Shown: positions 29,175 through 38,977, numbered from the stretch's first letter. The stretch is 64,000 nt of DNA from Streptomyces fumigatiscleroticus (GCF_014647975.1 NZ_BMQF01000004.1:248001-312000); one strand, 5' to 3'. Notes: generated by a model from the letters alone, not told the origin. Program-made: numbers and translations.

Positions 29175-29189
29175 GGACATAGGATGTCC
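29175..29189. promoter_or_regulatory. Inverted repeat GGACAT-N3-ATGTCC upstream of sialidase gene
   Basis: A perfect 6-bp dyad (29,175-29,180 and 29,184-29,189) followed at 29,192 by a second ATGTCC half-site and then GATGTC. It lies about 70 nt before the sialidase start, a usual place for a repressor site. The binding regulator is unknown; GntR-type proteins bind similar sites. Confidence 0.45.
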
Positions 29190-29258
29190 TGATGTCCGGA
29201 TGATGTCGCCGCGCCGTGTCCGGATCACCGGCCAGACGCCTGAAGGGCAGGTCGCTCC

Positions 29259-31136
29259 TTGCCGTCACGTCTCCGCACCCGTCTGAGAACCACCGTCACC
29301 GCATGTCTCGCGCTGGCCGCCGCGACCGGCTCACCGGGCCCCGCACACGCCCGGTCGTCCGTCGCCTCCGCGGCACCGCGGTTCGAGCAGCAGGTGCTGT
29401 TCCGCGCCTCCCAGGACCCGGGCTACGCCTGCTTCCGGATCCCGGCGATCGTCCGGACGACGCACGGCACCCTGCTCGCCTTCGCCGAGGGCCGCGTCCT
29501 GAACTGCGGTGACGCCGCCGACATCGACATCGTCGTCAAACGCTCCACCGACGGCGGCCGCACCTGGGGCCCGCTTGAGGTGGTCAGCGAGGGCGCCGGC
29601 GACACCCATGGCAATCCGGCGCCGATGGTGGACCGCGGGACGGGCCGCATCCTGCTGGCCGAGACGTACAACACCGGCCGTACGGACGGCAACGGCTGCT
29701 CGGTGCCCTGCGACCGCACCCCGCACCTCCAGTACAGCGACGACGACGGCCGCACCTGGTCGGCGCCGCGCGACCTGAGCCAGGAGATCCTGCCGCCGCA
29801 GTGGAACTCCTGGTACGCGACCGGCCCCGTGCACGGCATCCAGCTCACCCGCGGCCCGCACGCCGGGCGGCTGGTGTTCGGCGTCAACGCCGAGACCTGG
29901 GACGGCACGCGGATCACCGCCAACCACGCGGCGCTGATCGTCAGCGACGACGGCGGTGCCCACTGGCGGGCCGGTGCCACCGACACCTGGCGCATAGCCG
30001 CCGACGGCACCTTCCGGCAGAAGCCGTCGGAGCTCGCCCTCGCCGAGCGCGCCGACGGCTCCCTCCTGGTCAGCGGCCGCGAGCAGGACGGCACCGACCT
30101 CGGCCACCGCACCCAGGCCGTCAGCCGCGACGGCGGCGACAGCTTCACCGCGCCCTTCGCCGCCCTCCCCGGCCTGTACACGCCGCAGGTGCAGGGCGCG
30201 ATCCTGCGCCTGGGCAGCCGTATGCTGCTGGCCGCCCCGGCCGACCCCGACCGCCGCCGCACCATGACGGTCCGCTCCTCCTACGACGGCGGCCGCACCT
30301 GGGACACCCCGGACCGCTCCACCGTCGTCACCACCGACTGGTCCGGCTACTCCGACCTGGTGGACATCGACGCGCACACGGTGGGGCTGCTGTACGAGGG
30401 CGGAGCGGTCGACGCACGTGACGAGATCCGTTTCGCCCGCTTCACCGAGGACTGGCTCACCCCGCGCCGCGGCCCCGACCCGGCCACCCCCGACCTGGCC
30501 CCGGGCGCCCGGCCCGCCGCCGTGCTCGGCGGCGCCACCGGGACCGCCGGCGTGAAGGGCGGCGCGCTCGCCCTCGACGGCACCGACGACGCCGTACGGC
30601 TGCCGTACCGCGGCCGGCTGCCGCTGGGGACGAAGGACTTCAGCGCGTCGCTGTGGTTCCGCTGCACGGCCGCCACCGGCGAGCAGCCGCTGCTGTGGAT
30701 GGGCGGCACCGGCTCCACCCAGCCGCAGATCTGGCTGCGCGCCGAGCCCGCGAGCGACCGGATCCGCGGTCTGATCACCACCCGGGAGGGCGCCTCGACC
30801 GTCCGCACGGCGGCCCTGACCGTCACCGGCGCCCACAACGACGGCCGGTGGCACCGTCTGGCGCTGCGCCGCGGCGGCGGACGGCTGACCCTGTTCCTGG
30901 ACGGTGCGGCGGTCGGCACCGCGGACGTGCCCGGCTCGGTCAGCCGCACCTCGCCGTTCGGCGTGCACATCGGGCAGCGGATGGACGGCCGGGCCTTCTT
31001 CACCGGCGCGATCGACGAGGTGCGCGTGTGGGACCGGGCGCTCACCGACGAGGAGCTCACCGGCGCGGACGCGGCACCGGCCGCCAGGGGCACCGTCCTC
31101 TGGCTCCCCCTGGACCGGGTGACCGGGGCCCGCTGA
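29259..31136 (+). CDS. Secreted exo-alpha-sialidase with LamG domain
   Basis: A 625-residue exported enzyme releasing terminal sialic acid. The signal peptide is residues 1-31 (ending AHA). The sialidase FRIP arginine motif is in YACFRIPAIV at residues ~57-65. Asp boxes appear as STDGGRTW, SDDDGRTW, SDDGGAHW and SYDGGRTW, and NAPM-like GNPAPMVD is present. Residues ~430-620 form a LamG/concanavalin domain (FSASLWFRC, GTKDF, IDEVRVWDRALTDEE). The start is a TTG at 29259 behind AAGGG; this choice is less certain than the product. Confidence 0.9.
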   Translation: MPSRLRTRLRTTVTACLALAAATGSPGPAHARSSVASAAPRFEQQVLFRASQDPGYACFRIPAIVRTTHGTLLAFAEGRVLNCGDAADIDIVVKRSTDGGRTWGPLEVVSEGAGDTHGNPAPMVDRGTGRILLAETYNTGRTDGNGCSVPCDRTPHLQYSDDDGRTWSAPRDLSQEILPPQWNSWYATGPVHGIQLTRGPHAGRLVFGVNAETWDGTRITANHAALIVSDDGGAHWRAGATDTWRIAADGTFRQKPSELALAERADGSLLVSGREQDGTDLGHRTQAVSRDGGDSFTAPFAALPGLYTPQVQGAILRLGSRMLLAAPADPDRRRTMTVRSSYDGGRTWDTPDRSTVVTTDWSGYSDLVDIDAHTVGLLYEGGAVDARDEIRFARFTEDWLTPRRGPDPATPDLAPGARPAAVLGGATGTAGVKGGALALDGTDDAVRLPYRGRLPLGTKDFSASLWFRCTAATGEQPLLWMGGTGSTQPQIWLRAEPASDRIRGLITTREGASTVRTAALTVTGAHNDGRWHRLALRRGGGRLTLFLDGAAVGTADVPGSVSRTSPFGVHIGQRMDGRAFFTGAIDEVRVWDRALTDEELTGADAAPAARGTVLWLPLDRVTGAR

Positions 31137-31231
31137 CGTTCCACCGCGCGGGGCCGTGCCGGGCACCGTCCTGACGGACACCGGCCGGGGGGGCGACGAC
31201 ACGTCCGCCCGGCCCGGAGGGCAGGCTCATG

Positions 31232-31253
31232 GGCCGCCGTCTCCGTGGCGGCC
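31232..31253. terminator. Possible bidirectional terminator hairpin
   Basis: A 7-bp GGCCGCC/GGCGGCC stem with an 8-nt loop lies in the 169-nt gap between the convergent sialidase and transporter genes. It has no U-tract and a modest stem, so support is limited. Confidence 0.4.
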
Positions 31254-31305
31254 GGCCCGGGGCCCCGCCCGCCACGGCGGCGGACGGCCCGAGCCGTGCC
31301 GCGGG

Positions 31306-32346
31306 TCAGCCCGCGCGGGTCCCCGTACCGACCGCGGTCCGTGACCCGGCGGCCCGGACCGGCCGGTCCGCCCCGTCGTCCGGGTCGTGCGCCCGGCGCT
31401 TGGCGATCACCGCGCAGACCATCAGCTGCATCTGGTGGAAGAGCATCAGCGGCAGCACGGCCAGCGAGGCGTGCGCGCCGAACAGGACCCCGGCCATGGG
31501 CAGCCCGGAGGCGAGGGACTTCTTGGAGCCCGCGAACTGGATGGCGATCCGGTCGGCGCGGCCGAAGCGGAGCGCCTTGGCGCCGTACCAGGTGAGGGTG
31601 AGCATCACCGCGAGCAGCACCGCCTCGACGACCAGCAGCCCGGCCAGCCGGACGGGGCTGACCTGGTGCCAGATGCCCCGGACCATGCCCTCGCTGAACG
31701 CGGTGTAGACGACGAGGAGTATCGAGCCGCGGTCGACCAGGCCGAGGACCTTCTTGTGCCGGGCGACGAAGCCGCCGACGAACCGGCGCAGCAGCTGCCC
31801 CGCGACGAACGGCACCAGCAGTTGCAGCACGATCGAGAGCAGCGAGTCGGCCGAGAAGCCCCCGCCGTCGCCGCCGAGCAGGGCCGCCGCCAGCAGCGGC
31901 GTGATCACGATGCCGACCAGCGAGGAGAAGGAGCCGGCGCAGATCGCCGCGGGCACGTTGCCGCGGGCGATGGAGGTGAACGCGATCGAGGACTGGATGG
32001 TGGACGGCACCAGGGTGAGGAAGAGCAGACCCTGGTAGAGCGGATCGGTAAGGATGACCGGGACGAGTCCGCGGGCCGCCAGCCCGAGCACCGGGAAGAC
32101 GACGAAGGTGCAGGCCAGCACGGTGACGTGGAGCCGCCAGTGCCTCAGTCCGTCCAGCGCCTCACGGGTGGACAGGCGGGCGCCGTAGAGGAAGAACAGG
32201 AAGGCGATCGCGGCGGTGGAGGCGCCGGAGGTGACGTCGGCGGCCGTGCCGCGGGCCGGCAGCAGCGCCGCGAGGCCCACCGTCCCGAGCAGCAGCAGGA
32301 CGTAGGGGTCGATCGGCAGCCGGCTCGGCCGTCGCAGGCGTTTCAC
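31306..32346 (-). CDS. Bile acid:sodium symporter-like (SBF/YocS) transporter
   Basis: A 346-residue integral membrane protein of the SBF-like family with about 9-10 helices. Landmarks are FLFFLYGARLSTREAL, FVVFPVLGLAARGL, TLVPSTIQSSIAFTSIARGN and PAAICAGSFSSLVGI, the crossover region of this fold. The likely start is the GTG at 32346 with GGAG 4 nt upstream, rather than the upstream frame opening at 32409. It is divergent from a LysR gene, a common regulator/transporter arrangement. Substrates in the family are organic anions coupled to sodium; the specific one is unknown. Confidence 0.88.
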   Translation of the reverse strand: MKRLRRPSRLPIDPYVLLLLGTVGLAALLPARGTAADVTSGASTAAIAFLFFLYGARLSTREALDGLRHWRLHVTVLACTFVVFPVLGLAARGLVPVILTDPLYQGLLFLTLVPSTIQSSIAFTSIARGNVPAAICAGSFSSLVGIVITPLLAAALLGGDGGGFSADSLLSIVLQLLVPFVAGQLLRRFVGGFVARHKKVLGLVDRGSILLVVYTAFSEGMVRGIWHQVSPVRLAGLLVVEAVLLAVMLTLTWYGAKALRFGRADRIAIQFAGSKKSLASGLPMAGVLFGAHASLAVLPLMLFHQMQLMVCAVIAKRRAHDPDDGADRPVRAAGSRTAVGTGTRAG

Positions 32347-32459
32347 GGTGCTCCACGTGCTCGAAGTACGGTCGGCGGTAAGAGGGTGCCCAGGGGTGCC
32401 CCCTTCCATCGTGCTCCTCTTCGTGGCGATCGGGAATCCGGTATACGGAACTGACTGTC

Positions 32460-32474
32460 ATCGCGTTCCGCGAT
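32460..32474. promoter_or_regulatory. LysR-type box (ATCGCG-TTC-CGCGAT)
   Basis: A perfect 6-bp inverted repeat around TTC that contains the T-N11-A LysR consensus, placed 3 nt before the LysR start and in the gap shared with the divergent SBF transporter. It fits autoregulation and control of the transporter. Confidence 0.5.
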
Positions 32475-32477
32475 AAC

Positions 32478-33350
32478 GTGGCGGGCGTGTACGACCCCTC
32501 CCACCTGCGGACCTTCCTGTCGGTTGCGCAGACGCTCAGCTTCACTCAGGCCGCCGGACGGCTCGGGCTGCGCCAGTCGACCGTGAGCCAGCACGTGCGG
32601 CGTCTGGAGGACGCCACCGGGCGGCAGCTGTTCACCCGGGACACCCACTCCGTGGAGCTGACCGAGGACGGCGAGGCGATGCTCGGGTTCGCCCGCCGGA
32701 TCCTGGAGGTGCACGAGCAGGCGACGGCCTTCTTCACCGGCACGCGGCTGCGCGGCCGGCTGCGCTTCGGGGCCTCCGAGGACTTCGTGCTCACCCGGCT
32801 GCCGGAGATCCTGGAGGGCTTCCGGCACGACCACCCCGAGGTCGATCTGGAGCTGACGGTCGAGCTCTCCGGCACGCTGCACGAGCAGCTGGCCGCCGGG
32901 AAGCTGGACCTGGTGCTGGCCAAGCGGCGCCCCGAGGGCCCGCAGGGCGAGCTGGTGCGGCGGGACCGGCTGGTGTGGATCGGCGCCAAGCGGCTGCGTC
33001 TCGACCCCGACCGTCCGGTGCCGCTGATCGTCTACCCCCCGCCGGGCATCACCCGGGCGCTGGCCCTGGACGCGCTCCAGCGGCAGGGCCGGGAGTGGCG
33101 CGTCGCCTGCACCAGCGGCAGCCTCAACGGGCTGGTCGCGGCGGCCCGCGCGGGCCTGGGCGTGATGGCCCACTCCAGCGGCCTGGTCCCGCCCGGCCTG
33201 GTGCGCATGCCGGACCGGGCGGGCCTGCCCGAGCTGGGCCGGGTCGACTTCGTCCTGGTGCACGGCCGCCGCCGCACCCCGGCCCAGGGCGCGGCCGACG
33301 CCCTGGCGGCGGCGATCCTGGGGGGCGGGGACCGCCTGCGGCGGCCGTAG
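32478..33350 (+). CDS. LysR family transcriptional regulator
   Basis: A 290-residue LTTR. The HTH is at residues ~5-65 (LRTFLSVAQTLSFTQAAGRL, then LRQSTVSQHVRRLEDATG and QLFTRDTHSVELTEDG). The effector domain begins about residue 90 (RLRFGASEDFVLTRLPEIL). The GTG at 32478 (VAGVYDPSH) lacks an obvious SD; a second GTG at 32487 is possible. It is divergent from the SBF-type transporter with the dyad at 32,460-32,474 between them, so it probably controls that gene. Its end is 5 nt from the stop of the convergent Lrp gene. Confidence 0.93.
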   Translation: MAGVYDPSHLRTFLSVAQTLSFTQAAGRLGLRQSTVSQHVRRLEDATGRQLFTRDTHSVELTEDGEAMLGFARRILEVHEQATAFFTGTRLRGRLRFGASEDFVLTRLPEILEGFRHDHPEVDLELTVELSGTLHEQLAAGKLDLVLAKRRPEGPQGELVRRDRLVWIGAKRLRLDPDRPVPLIVYPPPGITRALALDALQRQGREWRVACTSGSLNGLVAAARAGLGVMAHSSGLVPPGLVRMPDRAGLPELGRVDFVLVHGRRRTPAQGAADALAAAILGGGDRLRRP

Positions 33351-33355
33351 CAGGG

Positions 33356-34342
33356 CTACCCGACCGTCTTCGGCCGGTAGGTGAGCTGCTTGACCCGGCG
33401 CAGGAACGGGGACGCCTCGACGTGCTGGACGCCGTCCAGACGGCCGAGCGGTCCGCTCAGATAGGCGTAGAGGTCGGCGGTGCGGCGGACCACCACGGTC
33501 GCGATGAGGTTGGCGGGGCCCGCGGTAGCGGCGGCATGGGCGATCTGCGGGTGGGCGGCGAGGGCCTCGCCGACGGAGTGCAGACCGGCCGGGGTGGTCG
33601 TGATCCACAGCAGGGCGAAGACCGGGTAGCCGAGGGTCTCGGAGTGGTACTCGACGTCGATGTAGACCGCCCCGGAGGCGAGCAGCGCGGCCAGCCGGCG
33701 TTTGACGGCGGACTCGGAGCGGCCGGTGGCGCGCCGGAGTTCCGGGTAGCCGGCCCGCCCGTCCCGCTCCAGGACGGCGAGCAGGGGCTCGTCCTCGGGA
33801 TCGACACGGGCCGTGGTCCCCGGCGCGGCGCGGTGCTCCGGTGCGAGGGCGGCCGTCTCGGCGGCCGTCAGCACACCGGACTTGCGCAGCCAGCCGGACG
33901 GCCCGCCGTCGAAGCGGTGCAGCATCTGGTAGGCGCGGATCTCCATGACGCGCGGGGTGCGCGGCAGCTTGCCCAGGAGCAGGTCGTCACGGTCGCCGGG
34001 ACTGCGCGGCCGGGTGCCGAAGATGACCTCCGTACCGCCCGAGGCGATACCGATCCAGCTGGTGTCGGGCCGCCTGGCGAGCGCGTCGGAGACCGCCGCG
34101 GCGCTGTCCGGGACGCAGCGCAGCCGCAGCGTCCACTGGTCCTGGCCCAGCCGCTCGGCGTCGCGGACGGCGACCACGCGCAGCCCGCCCTCGGCGCACA
34201 GCCGGCGGTAGCGGCGCGCGACGGTCTGGTCCGAGACCCCGAGCACCGCGCCGATCCGGCTGAAGGAGGCCCGGCCGTTCACCTCCAGCGCGTTCAGCAG
34301 CCGCAGATCGAGCTCGTCGAAGGTGTCGGATTCCAGCTTCAT
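33356..34342 (-). CDS. Lrp/AsnC family regulator with two tandem modules
   Basis: A 328-residue regulator, about twice the usual Lrp length. Module 1 has an HTH at residues ~8-60 (FDELDLRLLNALEVNGRASF, GVSDQTVARRYRRL) and an RAM-type domain. Module 2 begins near residue 180 with a second HTH (DEPLLAVLERDGRAGYPEL, TGRSESAVKRRLAALL), then FALLWITTTPAGLHSVGEAL. The ATG at 34342 matches the family start (MKLESDTFDELD). It is divergent from the DHA2 MFS gene across 118 nt, so it likely regulates that pump, with an amino acid or aromatic compound as a possible effector. Confidence 0.9.
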   Translation of the reverse strand: MKLESDTFDELDLRLLNALEVNGRASFSRIGAVLGVSDQTVARRYRRLCAEGGLRVVAVRDAERLGQDQWTLRLRCVPDSAAAVSDALARRPDTSWIGIASGGTEVIFGTRPRSPGDRDDLLLGKLPRTPRVMEIRAYQMLHRFDGGPSGWLRKSGVLTAAETAALAPEHRAAPGTTARVDPEDEPLLAVLERDGRAGYPELRRATGRSESAVKRRLAALLASGAVYIDVEYHSETLGYPVFALLWITTTPAGLHSVGEALAAHPQIAHAAATAGPANLIATVVVRRTADLYAYLSGPLGRLDGVQHVEASPFLRRVKQLTYRPKTVG

Positions 34343-34460
34343 CCCGTTCCCCGCGGTCGGATTCCGTCGCACACAGGCCCGTGGCAGCCCCGGTCGGCCG
34401 CGCCCGGCCCATCGTACGGAGCCATACGTCATCGCGGAACGAGGAGAGGACGTCGGGGAC

Positions 34461-35960
34461 ATGCGTACATGGGGGCCGCTCACGGCGGTGTGCCTGGGCA
34501 CGTTCATGCTGCTGCTGGACGTGACGATCGCGGTCGTCGCGCTGCCGGACATGGCACGGGGGCTGCACGCCTCGCTGAGCGACTTGCAGTGGGTGATGGA
34601 CGGGTACGCGCTGGCGCTGGCCGCGCTGCTGCTCGGGGTGGGGGCCGCGGCCGACATCCTGGGGCGGCGGCGGGTGCACGTCGTGGGCGTCGTGCTGTTC
34701 GCGGCGGCGTCACTGCTGTGCGGCGTGGCGAGCGGGCCGGGAATGCTGGTGGCCGCGCGCGGGCTCCAGGGTGTGGGCGCGGCGGCGATGTTCGCCACCA
34801 CGCTGCCGCTGCTGGGCTCGGTCTACCACGGGCGGCAGCGGTCGGTGGCGCTCGGGGTGTGGGGCGCGGTCAGCGGCGCGGCGGCCGCGGTCGGCCCGGT
34901 GCTGGGCGGGCTGCTCACCGACGGTCCCGGCTGGCGGTGGATCTTCTACGTCAACCTGCCGGTGAGCGTGGCCGCGGTCTGGCTGACGCTGCGGGTGGTG
35001 CCCGAGTCGCGGGGGCCGCGCGGGCGGCGCGTCGACGGGGCGGGCACGGCGGCCTTCGCGGTGTGCGCGGGCGGGGTGACGTACGGGGCGGTGCGGGCCG
35101 GGGCGCACGGCTGGGCCGAGACCGGCACCCTGGTCTCGTTCGCGCTCGCGGCCGTGGCACTGGTCTGCTTCGTCGCTGTGGAGCGGCGCACGGCCGACCC
35201 GCTGCTGGATCCACGGCTGTTCGCGAAGCCGGCCTTCGCCGGGGTGATGGTGGGGGCGCTGGCCTTCAACGGGGCCGCGTTCGGTGTGATGGCGTACACC
35301 TCGATCTGGTTGCAGACCCTGCTGGGGATGAGCCCGGTGCGCGGCGGTTCGGTCTTCCTGTGGCTGTCGCTGGCGTCGTTCCTGGTGGCCGCGGCCGGCG
35401 GGCGGCTGCTGCACGGGGTGCCGGCCCGGTTCACCGTGGGCGGCGGGCTGCTGCTGATCGCCGTGGGCCAGTTCTGCGCGGCGGGGCTGGACGCGGGCTC
35501 CACCGCGGCCGGTCTCGTTCCGGGGCTGGTGCTCACGGGCGTCGGCACGGGGCTGGTGTCGCCCGGCCTCGCGGGCGCCGCGCTGGCCGCCGTGGAACCG
35601 GCCCGCGCGGGCATGGCCGGCGGCGCGGTCAACACCTTCCGGCAGCTCGGCTACGCCCTGGGCGTCGCCGTCCTGGGCACCGTGCTGACCTCACGGATGC
35701 GGGACACGCTGCCGCACGACGCGGCCCACGCGCTGGCGGGCGGCGGCGCGGGCGCCCTGCGCGGCACGTTCTCCGAGCACACGCTGCGCTCCGCGTTCGC
35801 CTCGGGGCTCGACGCGGCGGCCGTGACCGCCGGGCTGGCCGCCGCCCTCGCCGGGGCGCTGGTCCTCGCCCTGGCCAAGCCGGAGCGCACCGGCCGGGAC
35901 ACCGTGACGAAAACGGCCTCGCCGGCGCTGACGGAAGAGACGACGGCACCGAAGAGGTGA
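34461..35960 (+). CDS. DHA2 family MFS drug/metabolite exporter
   Basis: A 499-residue transporter with 14 predicted helices. Family motifs are LLLDVTIAVVALPDMARGL (motif D1), WVMDGYALALAALLLG, DILGRRRVHVVGVVLF (motif A) and GAVSGAAAAVGPVLGGLL (motif C), then WRWIFYVNLPV. The ATG at 34461 behind GGGGA is the natural start although the frame is open upstream. It is paired divergently with the Lrp-type regulator. It probably exports drug-like or amphiphilic compounds by proton antiport. Confidence 0.93.
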   Translation: MRTWGPLTAVCLGTFMLLLDVTIAVVALPDMARGLHASLSDLQWVMDGYALALAALLLGVGAAADILGRRRVHVVGVVLFAAASLLCGVASGPGMLVAARGLQGVGAAAMFATTLPLLGSVYHGRQRSVALGVWGAVSGAAAAVGPVLGGLLTDGPGWRWIFYVNLPVSVAAVWLTLRVVPESRGPRGRRVDGAGTAAFAVCAGGVTYGAVRAGAHGWAETGTLVSFALAAVALVCFVAVERRTADPLLDPRLFAKPAFAGVMVGALAFNGAAFGVMAYTSIWLQTLLGMSPVRGGSVFLWLSLASFLVAAAGGRLLHGVPARFTVGGGLLLIAVGQFCAAGLDAGSTAAGLVPGLVLTGVGTGLVSPGLAGAALAAVEPARAGMAGGAVNTFRQLGYALGVAVLGTVLTSRMRDTLPHDAAHALAGGGAGALRGTFSEHTLRSAFASGLDAAAVTAGLAAALAGALVLALAKPERTGRDTVTKTASPALTEETTAPKR

Positions 35961-36166
35961 CCGCGGAGGCCACGCGCACGGTGCCGGGGCCGCGCAGATT
36001 CGGTGGAGATTACGGCACCGAAACTTACCCAACCGTCAGTAATCTGTCCGGCCCTTCCGCATGTGAGCGCATTTACCCTCGGCCGGCCGGCGCGTAGGCG
36101 GCCCTTGACCCCCTCCCGCCCCCTCCCGCCGTGGGGTAGCTTTCACGGCGCTGTGCGGAGCGTCAC

Positions 36167-38023
36167 ATGCAGCGTCACGAGGACGGGGAGCGGGGTTTGC
36201 GCGAGTTCACCAACCCTCCGTTGGAGTCGGCACCCCCGGTGGGCGGCCTGGCCGACACGGTCTTCCTCCATGCCGAGGAGGACCCGCTGCACATCGCGCT
36301 GGGCCGCAAGGACGACGCCGGACGGTGGCGGGACGTCACCGCCGCCGAGTTCCGCGACGAGGTCCTCGCCCTGGCCAAGGGCCTGCTCGCCCGGGGCGTC
36401 CGCTTCGGCGACCGGGTCGCGATCATGTCCCGCACCCGCTACGAGTGGACGCTCTTCGACTACGCCCTGTGGACGATCGGCGCCCAGGTGGTGCCCCTGT
36501 ACCCCACCTCCTCCGCCGAGCAGTGCTTCTGGATGCTGTACGACGCCGAGGTGACGGCGGCGGTCGTGGAGCACGAGGACCACGCGATGACGATCGCCAC
36601 CGTCATCGACCGGCTGCCGCGGCTGCGCCGGCTGTGGCAGCTCGACGCCGGCGCCGTGCAGGAGCTGTACGACGCCGGCGCCCACCTCGACGACCGGACG
36701 GTGCACCGGCACCGGCAGGCGGTCACCCCCGACACGGTCGCCACGGTCATCTACACCTCCGGCACCACGGGCCGCCCCAAGGGCTGCGTCCTCACGCACG
36801 GCAACTTCATGTACGAGGCGGACACCGTCGTCCGGCGCTGGGAGCCGGTCTTCCACTCCAGGAAGGGCGACGAGGCGGCGACGCTGCTGTTCCTGCCGCT
36901 CGCCCATGTCTTCGGGCGGATGGTGGAGGTCGCCGCGGTCCGCGGCAAGGTCCGCTTCGGCCACCAGCCGCAGCTCAACGCCTCCGCGCTCCTGCCCGAC
37001 CTGGCCGCCTTCCGGCCGACGTTCATCCTGGCGGTGCCGTACATCTTCGAGAAGGTGTTCCACGCGGCCCGCCGCAAGGCCGAGAAGGAGGGCAAGGCCG
37101 GGGCGTTCGAGAAGGCCGTCGACGTCGCCGTCCGGTACGCGGACGCGGTGGAGGCCAGGGCCTGGGGCCTCGGGCCCGGCCCCTCGGCGGGGCTGCGCAT
37201 GCAGCACCAGCTGTTCGACAAGCTCGTCTACGCCAAGGTGCGCGCCGCGATGGGCGGCCGGATCCGCAACGCCATGTCGGGCGGCTCGGCGATGGACCGG
37301 CGGCTCGGCCTGTTCTTCGCGGGCGCGGGCGTGCAGATCTACGAGGGCTACGGCCTGACCGAGTCCACCGCCGCCGCCACCGCCAACCCGCCCGGACGCA
37401 CCCGCTACGGCACCGTCGGCCGGCCCATCCCCGGCGTCACCGTGCACATCGCCGACGACGGTGAGATCTGGCTGCACGGCGGCAATGTCTTCCGCGGCTA
37501 TCTCAACGACCCCAAGGCCACCGACGAGGCCCTGCACGACGGCTGGCTGGCCACCGGCGACCTGGGCTCGCTGGACGAGGACGGCTATCTCACCATCACC
37601 GGCCGCAAGAAGGAGATCCTGGTGACCTCCGGCGGCAAGAGCGTCTCCCCCGGCGCGCTGGAGGAGCGGGTCCGGGAGCATCCGCTGGTCGCCCAGTGCA
37701 TCGTCGTCGGCAACGACCGCCCGTACGTGGCGGCCCTGGTCACCCTGGACCAGGAGGCCGTCGAGCACTGGCTGATGATGCGCGGCAAACCCCGTATGTC
37801 CTCCGCCCGGCTGGTGCGGGACACCGATCTGGAGGCGGAGGTGCGGCGCGCGGTCGTCGCCGCCAACACGCTGGTGTCGCAGGCCGAGTCGATCCGGACC
37901 TTCCGCATCCTGGCGCAGCCGTTCACCGAGGAGCACGGGCTGCTGACCCCGTCGCTGAAACTGAAGCGCCGGGCCATCGAGAAGGCCTACGCCGCCGAGG
38001 TGGAGGCGCTGTACCGCGCCTGA
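36167..38023 (+). CDS. Long-chain acyl-CoA synthetase (FadD15-type AMP-forming ligase)
   Basis: A 618-residue adenylate-forming enzyme. The P-loop motif YTSGTTGRPKGC is near residue 200. GYGLTESTAAATANPP is the acyl-binding A5 motif, and DGWLATGDLGSLDEDGYL with ITGRKKEILVTSGGKSV forms A7-A8. It activates fatty acids as acyl-CoA at the membrane. Bases 36,025-36,042 upstream hold a loose TTAC...GTAA dyad that could be a TetR-type operator. No fatty-acid oxidation genes are adjacent, so it looks like a stand-alone housekeeping gene. Confidence 0.94.
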   Translation: MQRHEDGERGLREFTNPPLESAPPVGGLADTVFLHAEEDPLHIALGRKDDAGRWRDVTAAEFRDEVLALAKGLLARGVRFGDRVAIMSRTRYEWTLFDYALWTIGAQVVPLYPTSSAEQCFWMLYDAEVTAAVVEHEDHAMTIATVIDRLPRLRRLWQLDAGAVQELYDAGAHLDDRTVHRHRQAVTPDTVATVIYTSGTTGRPKGCVLTHGNFMYEADTVVRRWEPVFHSRKGDEAATLLFLPLAHVFGRMVEVAAVRGKVRFGHQPQLNASALLPDLAAFRPTFILAVPYIFEKVFHAARRKAEKEGKAGAFEKAVDVAVRYADAVEARAWGLGPGPSAGLRMQHQLFDKLVYAKVRAAMGGRIRNAMSGGSAMDRRLGLFFAGAGVQIYEGYGLTESTAAATANPPGRTRYGTVGRPIPGVTVHIADDGEIWLHGGNVFRGYLNDPKATDEALHDGWLATGDLGSLDEDGYLTITGRKKEILVTSGGKSVSPGALEERVREHPLVAQCIVVGNDRPYVAALVTLDQEAVEHWLMMRGKPRMSSARLVRDTDLEAEVRRAVVAANTLVSQAESIRTFRILAQPFTEEHGLLTPSLKLKRRAIEKAYAAEVEALYRA

Positions 38024-38125
38024 GACCCATGTGTTCCGGCCGAATCCCCGGTCAGGAATGCGCGACGGCCCGTGATCGTTGACGATAGAGGTAACACCTG
38101 TACACAACCGAAGGATCATGAGCTC

Positions 38126-38956
38126 GTGAGCAGCAAGGTCCCCCCGATCATCCTGAACAACGGCGTCGAGATGCCCCAGCTGGGCTTCGGCGTCTGGCAG
38201 GTGCCGGACGACGAGGCGGAGACGGCCGTCGCGACCGCGCTTCAGGCCGGGTACCGCAGCATCGACACGGCCGCCGTCTACGGCAACGAGGAGGGCACGG
38301 GCAGGGCGATCGCCGCCTGTGGCCTCCCGCGCGAGGAGCTCTTCGTCACCACCAAGCTCTGGAACAGCGACCAGGGCTACGACTCCACGCTGCGCGCCTT
38401 CGACGCGTCGATGGAGAAGCTGGGTCTGGACTACCTGGACCTGTACCTGATCCACTGGCCGCGGCCGGCCGAGGGTCAGTACGTCGACACCTACAAGGCG
38501 TTCGAGAAGCTGCACGCCGACGGCCGGATCCGGGCCATCGGCGTCTCCAACTTCCTGCCGGAGCACCTTCGCCGGCTGATGGACGAGACCTCGGTGATTC
38601 CGGCGGTCAACCAGATCGAGCTGCACCCGCACCTTCAGCAGCACGCCTCCCGTGAGTTCCACGCCGCGCAGGGCATCGCCACCGAGGCCTGGTCGCCGCT
38701 GGGCCAGGGCAAGGGGCTGCTGGAGGTGCCCGCGATCGTGGCCATCGCCCAGAAGCACGGCCGCACCCCGGCCCAGATCGTGCTGCGCTGGCACGTCCAG
38801 CTGGGCAACATCGTGATCCCGAAGTCCGTGACACCGTCCCGGATCAAGGAGAACATCGAGGTCTTCGACTTCGAGCTGGACACCGAGGACCTCGCGGCGA
38901 TCAGCGCCCTCAACGAGGACCGGCGGCTGGGCCCGGACCCGGCCGTGTTCTCCTGA
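38126..38956 (+). CDS. Aldo/keto reductase
   Basis: A 276-residue NADPH-dependent aldehyde/ketone reductase (AKR5-like, similar to 2,5-diketo-gluconate reductases). The tetrad is visible: Asp and Tyr in [15 protein letters not shown], Lys in [12 protein letters not shown] and His in [32 protein letters not shown] and the C-terminal [19 protein letters not shown] follow. The GTG at 38126 has AAGGA 10 nt upstream; an in-frame start at 38072 lacks support. A strong terminator hairpin follows 21 nt after the stop. Confidence 0.94.
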   Translation: MSSKVPPIILNNGVEMPQLGFGVWQVPDDEAETAVATALQAGYRSIDTAAVYGNEEGTGRAIAACGLPREELFVTTKLWNSDQGYDSTLRAFDASMEKLGLDYLDLYLIHWPRPAEGQYVDTYKAFEKLHADGRIRAIGVSNFLPEHLRRLMDETSVIPAVNQIELHPHLQQHASREFHAAQGIATEAWSPLGQGKGLLEVPAIVAIAQKHGRTPAQIVLRWHVQLGNIVIPKSVTPSRIKENIEVFDFELDTEDLAAISALNEDRRLGPDPAVFS

Positions 38957-38977
38957 CGACGGACGGCCGACCGGTCC

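Larger units (their letters stand above)
28661..29258. other. Long gene-poor spacer between fdhD and sialidase
   Basis: About 600 nt without a supportable gene. It holds a weak hairpin just after fdhD (arms 28,696-28,701 and 28,716-28,721, GCGGCG/CGCCGC), which could end the operon. It also holds the 19-bp repeat array at 28,792-28,981 and a small dyad near 29,175-29,189 before the sialidase gene. Open frames across the repeat are artefacts of its GC content. Confidence 0.7.
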
